From: Boseongicola sp. SB0662_bin_57 | Lineage (GTDB): Bacteria; Pseudomonadota; Alphaproteobacteria; Rhodobacterales; Rhodobacteraceae | Length of the DNA: 10,494 nt | Direction of reading: 5' to 3' | NCBI GenBank assembly: GCA_009839535.1 | Contig: VXPN01000147.1 | Location: forward strand, 1 to 10,494 | Part shown: in pieces, positions 7,084 through 10,494 of the stretch | Position numbering within the stretch: position 1 is the stretch's first letter | Layout of the letters: each line of letters starts with the position of its first letter | Made by a program: the position numbers and the translations under genes | The notes under the pieces: generated by a model | Seen by the model: the letters and a program-made list of their open reading frames with translations, nothing else | The model's database searches: none | Told to the model about the DNA's origin: nothing

Positions 7084-7905
7084 TCAGTTGATCGGGCGGC
7101 CCCTCCAATCGCGCAAGGGACCGATAGCATCGATCGTCTCGCGTCCACCGTTGGACAACCAGTATTCACGAAACCAAGGGACTGCTCCGCGTCCGGCGCG
7201 CCAGAAATCGCCCCAGCCCTGATGAGCGTCGGGCACCAGTTCGGCTGGACGCGGGCGACCATGGAAGGCAAGGATGCTTGCATCCTGAGGGGGCGTTCGG
7301 GGCGGCAGCATCCTGTTGACGAGTGGCGGGTGCAGGAGATGGCGCTTGAAGGAGATGACCCAGGATTCTGGCCAGAAAGTGATCTCACTTTGCCGTTTCC
7401 ACATGAATCGCTGATCGTTGCGCACTGTCGAGGTCCAGTGTTCGGGGCGAGCGACCAGTTCGTCGTAGATGTGGCCAAGCGTTCCTATCTCGAAGGCGAT
7501 CACCATTGACGCCCCGCGGATCGGCCGACGGAACTTCACACGGTCGATCGGGCGGGGCCATTCCTCCACCATTACCAATTCGCCCGGAAAATCGAACATC
7601 GTTGCGAGATCACCGCAAATCATGGAGTCAAGGTCGATGAAAAGCGCGCGTCCGGACAGGTCATGGAGTTCCGGCTTGAAGAGCGAAATCTTCGGCCAGG
7701 CGCCGAAGCGGAAGTTGCCGGGACTCAACCCCATGTCGGGGATGGGCAAGGTCTCGACATCGGGAGAAATGCCTGCGGCGTCATCGGTAAGGCAAACGAA
7801 GCGATGCTCCTCAGGCAGATTCTTGCGGACTGCCGAAGCCAGCACGTTGACGTAATCCGGAGCATACGCCTTGCCCCATTTCATGCAAATTACGGTGCGT
7901 TTCAA
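7084..7905 (-). CDS. Putative glycosyltransferase, GT-A type with DxD motif
   Basis: From a TTG start this is a 273-aa protein. It begins MKRTVICMKWGKAYAPDYVN and has FVCLTDDAAG (37-46), NFRFGAWPKISLFKP (64-78) and a DLD motif in ALFIDLDSMICGDL (87-100). This is the layout of a nucleotide-sugar-binding GT-A domain with a metal-binding DxD. It resembles GT8-like or unclassified bacterial capsule glycosyltransferases, and I cannot fix a CAZy family or substrate. I prefer the TTG at 7905 over the ATG at 7986: the protein family character begins there, and GGGAG lies 8 bases upstream. The ATG at 7884 (MKWGK) is a shorter alternative that would drop part of the first beta strand. It lies 161 bp downstream of kdkA and upstream of galU, all on the minus strand. 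Confidence 0.82.
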   Translation of the reverse strand: MKRTVICMKWGKAYAPDYVNVLASAVRKNLPEEHRFVCLTDDAAGISPDVETLPIPDMGLSPGNFRFGAWPKISLFKPELHDLSGRALFIDLDSMICGDLATMFDFPGELVMVEEWPRPIDRVKFRRPIRGASMVIAFEIGTLGHIYDELVARPEHWTSTVRNDQRFMWKRQSEITFWPESWVISFKRHLLHPPLVNRMLPPRTPPQDASILAFHGRPRPAELVPDAHQGWGDFWRAGRGAVPWFREYWLSNGGRETIDAIGPLRDWRGRPIN

Positions 7906-8066
7906 ATCACGTTCTCCCAAATCCAAACTGGCCCAGGAACCGCGTGGTGCAGCTGCATGTGCAGCCTGGTCCCGTTGCCAAGCCACACGCCTCGATGACG
8001 TGCATTCGAGGACTGGCTTGCAGGCATGCAGTGCCTTTGCTGCGACAACCTCTCGCCTTGCAAGGC

Positions 8067-8807
8067 CTAGTGCGGCCTTTCCTGCGGTTCGCCGCCCATC
8101 ATATATCCGGACAATAGAGCGGACCAGTCATCAGCGGCCCAGTTGAAGCGCTTCTGCCGCTGCTTCTCCTTTTCGAAGGACCGTCGCAACCGCGCAAGGT
8201 TTCGCATCATCCATCCGTTCGGTTCACGCCTTTCGCATTTGTCGAAGTCGATGAGCCAGGCCTGCTCGCAGGCGTCCAGCAGAATATTTCGGCAATTGAG
8301 GTCAGCATGATGCACCCCCAGACCGTGCAACTGCCGTATGACAGAGCCAATCGCGGTCCAGTTGCGCTCCGGCAAAGCGCGTTCCTGCAACACCTCGGCC
8401 AGCGGGCGTGCTTCCGGGACGCGCTCAGTGATCAGGTCGGCACGGTAGAACAGGCCGGAAGGGCAATGACGCGCAGCGATTGGCCGCGGCACAGGCAGGG
8501 ATTGCCTGCGCATCCAGGCGAGCAACATGAACTCTCGCATCGCACGGCCCTTGCCGATGTCCGTGCAAATGTAGCGGTCGCGGTTGAGCTTGCCGAAAAG
8601 TCCGCCGCGCCGAAAATGCCTCAAGACCATGTCACGACCCAAGTAGTGCAGAAAATAAGCTTCGTTGCGCCCTTGCGCACTGCCCCGAAGACTGCCCTTG
8701 TCGCGAAGCCAGTCCGGCTCAAACAGCCGAGGTTCCATGGAATCAAGGACGCCCGCATCGTACCAGATGACAGTGCCGCCGACCTTAAGTTCTGAAGTCG
8801 ATCCCAT
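8067..8807 (-). CDS. kdkA: 3-deoxy-D-manno-octulosonic acid (Kdo) kinase
   Basis: This family phosphorylates Kdo, classically on a mono-Kdo lipid A acceptor as in Haemophilus, at the cytoplasmic face of the inner membrane. The 246-aa protein has the KdkA/InaA kinase-like layout: a LFEPDWLRDKG opening (28-38), a basic glycine-rich ATP region VLRHFRRGGLFGKL (61-74), DRYI (77-80), RAMREFMLLAWM (88-99), LPVPRPIAAR (104-113), YRADLITERVP (121-131), the catalytic loop HHADLNCRNILLD (166-178, Asp169), and the metal-binding LIDFDK (185-190, DFD in place of DFG). I chose ATG 8807, with GGAG about 9 bases upstream. An in-frame extension to 8909 would add 34 residues without family character. A phosphorylated Kdo fits the kdsA-kdsD genes at the other end of the window. 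The usual length is about 240 aa, so it looks complete. Confidence 0.88.
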   Translation of the reverse strand: MGSTSELKVGGTVIWYDAGVLDSMEPRLFEPDWLRDKGSLRGSAQGRNEAYFLHYLGRDMVLRHFRRGGLFGKLNRDRYICTDIGKGRAMREFMLLAWMRRQSLPVPRPIAARHCPSGLFYRADLITERVPEARPLAEVLQERALPERNWTAIGSVIRQLHGLGVHHADLNCRNILLDACEQAWLIDFDKCERREPNGWMMRNLARLRRSFEKEKQRQKRFNWAADDWSALLSGYMMGGEPQERPH

Positions 8808-9422
8808 GACAAATCCGCTCCAGTCCCCGCATCGAACCACCGCAAGGGCAAAGCCGCCGCTGTCCGACCGCAGCGGCAAACATGCTGACCCGCAATGGGT
8901 GGCTTGCACCCAAAAATGCTTGGCGCCTGATAACGTAGCGCAGTATCAGAACTTTGGTAATCCCAGATGCAAGTGCAAGTTATCGCGGCAGGAATGCGCA
9001 TTGAACGAAGGGCGCTTCGCGGCCAGTTGCGTCGTGCGTTCTGCCTGTCCTGACTGACTGGCATCGCTTTCTTCATCGAGGCTGTTGCGTGCCGGGCTGA
9101 CGATGCTCTGCTCCCTTGGCGTCCCGGAGGTCTGGGCGATCGCAACTAAGGGAGGCAGTCATGACATTGAAGCGGCATAGACGGATGCCGAACTTTGGCA
9201 ATTGCCATCCTGAAAATCACAGATCCGTGGCCCTTCACGTAAAGGCGCTTCCGGGATTTCTTTCGCATTCGAATGCGGTTTTGATCATCGGCAGCAAGCA
9301 GGGGGCACTTTGGATCTCGTCGGGATCGGCATACAGGTCGCGGGTGGTCGGGGTCTGGGATTGGGCGCGGTCGGCGTGGATGCGCCGGCAGCTTCCCTAT
9401 TGGCCTTGGCCCGCACATTGCG
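8808..9422. other. Gene-poor stretch of about 615 bp upstream of kdkA
   Basis: No recognisable gene lies here. The part next to kdkA must hold its promoter, but I cannot assign boxes with confidence. Two weak coding signs exist. First, ATG 9161 is preceded by a strong AAGGGAGG at good spacing and opens 108 codons to 9487, running into the end of the IS5-family element; its later part is rich in Trp and Arg and reads poorly as protein. Second, another plus frame at 9310-9438 reads smoothly (GRGLGLGAVGVDAPAASL followed by LALARTLREARP) with coding-like composition. Together they may be the start of a gene broken by frameshift and by the IS insertion. No family is recognised. Confidence 0.4.
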
Positions 9423-9466
9423 TGAGGCTCGACCGTAGAGGGCCACCACGCGGCGGGGTTTCCGGT

Positions 9467-10268
9467 TTAAGCCGTGGACTCAAATAACTGGTTTGCGATC
9501 CTCCGGAGCAGGAAACGGCTGACCACCAGATGCACCGCAGAAAGGAAGTTGCGGGCCGTCTTGTCACAGCGCGTGGCGACCCTGCGGAACTCCTTGATCT
9601 TGCCGAAGAACCTCTCGACGAGGCTGCGCTCCCTGTAGGTCGCGCGGCCGGGGCGACTTCCGGCTGGATCTCGACGGAATGACGGCGGTTGCGCCGACCT
9701 CCCCGATCAGTTCCAGGACGGCGTCGGTGTCGTATGCCCGGTCGCCGGTCGCCGATCGCCGTCTCGTCCCGCCCAAAGCAGGCGAGAAGCGCCTCGGCCT
9801 GCGTGCAGTCGGCCGCCTGGCCCGGGGTCAGGAACATTGTCTTCACCATCTCGTTGCCGTCGAGACCGAGATGGACCTTGGTCGTCCGTCCGCCGCGGCC
9901 GGCCCGACTTGCGGAGGCGCGACGTCCCGGGGCGCTCCGGCGCCGTGCCTGTGAACGCGCACCGAGGACGAATCCACCATGCGCAGGCGAACCGAGCCTG
10001 ACGGGCCGTCGTCGCCCCCGCCGTCACCGCCCGCAAGCCTTTGAAGCCGCTCCATGATCGACGCCCAGATGCCGTTCCTGCTCCACCGGTTGTAGCGGTT
10101 GAAGCAGGTCTTGTACGGACCGTACCGCTCCGGGAGGTCGCGCCAAGGCGTGCCGGTGCGAAGCACGAAGAAGATGCCGTTCATCATCCTCCGGTCATGC
10201 ACCCGTCGCGAGCCCTGGTGCTTCTGGGGAAGGACAGACCGGAGAATTTCCCACTCCGCGTCGCTCAT
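9467..10268 (-). pseudogene. IS5-family transposase, multiply frameshifted
   Basis: Starting at ATG 10268 (a further in-frame ATG lies at 10328), the N-terminal domain reads MSDAEWEILRSVLPQKH, then RRMMNGIFFVLRTGTPWRDL and YGPYKTCFNRYNRWSRNGIW, typical of IS5-family enzymes. The first catalytic Asp is in MVDSSSVRVHRHGAGAP. Near 9893-9905 the frame changes and continues GGRTTKVHLGLDGNEMVK and LTPGQAADCTQAEALL. A 7-bp tandem duplication at 9739-9752 (CGGTCGC twice) then shifts the frame before GDRAYDTDAVLELIGEVGA, which holds the second Asp. A third change near 9638-9655 precedes ERSLVERFFGKIKEFRRVA, with the catalytic Glu, and the frame then stays open to TAA at 9467-9469. One break could be a programmed frameshift, but three make it a pseudogene. 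Confidence 0.85.
9739..9752 (+). repeat. 7-bp tandem duplication in the IS5-family transposase
   Basis: CGGTCGC occurs twice in immediate succession. Removing one copy restores the expected transposase reading IGDRAYDTDAV, so it looks like a slippage or duplication mutation that inactivated the gene. Confidence 0.75.
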
Positions 10269-10341
10269 GTCGTGCCGGTCGCCGCTACGGCGAGGGTGCG
10301 TGAACCGGAGAATGGCGAGCGCCGACAAGTCGGTTTCCTCA

Positions 10342-10494
10342 ACGGGCCGAACACCCCGGAGTGCCCTTATGCGCGTGCTCCGAATTGCCTGCCGACGTGG
10401 CAGGGAAATTGCAGCGGTGCCGCCTCAGCGCTGCATTCGCCACCTCGTATGCTTCGAGAATCAGGAAGGAACCGGGAGGTGGCTGTGGACAAGT
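10342..10494. other. Terminal 150 bp without an assignable gene
   Basis: I see no recognisable coding sequence. In the last 25 bases a GGGAGG lies a few bases before GTG at 10485, which could start a plus-strand gene running out of the window, but only three complete codons are visible. Confidence 0.3.

Larger units (their letters stand above)
9423..10341 (-). mobile_element. IS5-family insertion sequence (degenerate; ends approximate)
   Basis: The transposase remnant spans most of this interval. The proposed ends are tentative: TGAGGCTCGACC at 9423 inward and, on the other strand, TGAGGAAACCGAC from 10341 inward share only TGAGG and a nearby CGAC. No direct target repeat is visible. The size of about 0.92 kb is normal for IS5-family elements. 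It lies downstream of the gene-poor stretch and seems to have inserted into an unknown sequence. Confidence 0.55.

Noticed and set aside
6947..7108. A 54-codon N-terminal extension of GalU to ATG 7108
   Set aside because: GalU homology begins immediately after ATG 6946, the total length there is a normal 300 aa, and a purine-rich site precedes it.
8808..8909. A 34-codon N-terminal extension of the Kdo kinase
   Set aside because: The extension has no family character, and ATG 8807 has a reasonable GGAG upstream and gives a standard length.
8930..8995. GATAAC/GTTATC inverted words upstream of kdkA as an operator
   Set aside because: The two six-base words are about 50 bases apart with no further symmetry, so chance is a sufficient explanation.
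10485..10494. Possible GTG start of a new plus-strand gene at the window end, preceded by GGGAGG
   Set aside because: Only three complete codons are visible, so there is nothing to identify.

Overview
The window looks like part of a surface-glycan locus (capsule or LPS core, Kdo-related) from a GC-rich alphaproteobacterium. The GalU sequence and the kdsA-kdsD pairing look most like Rhodobacterales to me. That is a judgement from protein character and base composition, not from a database search.

Layout: (1) 1-1378, plus strand: the 3' part of kdsA overlaps a complete kdsD/kpsF-type arabinose-5-phosphate isomerase by 4 bp. These are two consecutive steps of CMP-Kdo supply. (2) 1593-3392, minus strand: a family 2 glycosyltransferase and a family 25 glycosyltransferase, both with GTG starts, separated by about 250 bp that hold gene debris. 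(3) 3393-4038: no intact gene, but a decayed second kdsD-like copy. (4) 4039-4962, plus strand: a family 8 glycosyltransferase. (5) About 4993-6011: an IS1595-family element with recognisable imperfect ends and a frameshifted transposase. (6) 6044-8807, minus strand: kdkA-like Kdo kinase, then a GT-A-type glycosyltransferase with a probable TTG start, then galU. (7) About 8808-9422: a gene-poor stretch with weak coding-like traces. (8) About 9423-10341: an IS5-family element whose transposase is broken by at least three frame changes. The last 150 bp hold nothing I can name.

Together the intact genes would supply Kdo (KdsD, KdsA) and UDP-glucose (GalU), attach several sugars (GT2, GT25, GT8 and the unclassified GT-A enzyme), and phosphorylate Kdo (KdkA). 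This is a small, rearranged glycan-assembly island. The strand switches, two insertion sequences, a pseudogenised kdsD paralogue and a 12-codon GT2 stub all point to repeated recombination at a variable polysaccharide locus. I found no RNA gene, CRISPR array or defence system. The most interesting signals are the gene fossils between the intact glycosyltransferases.
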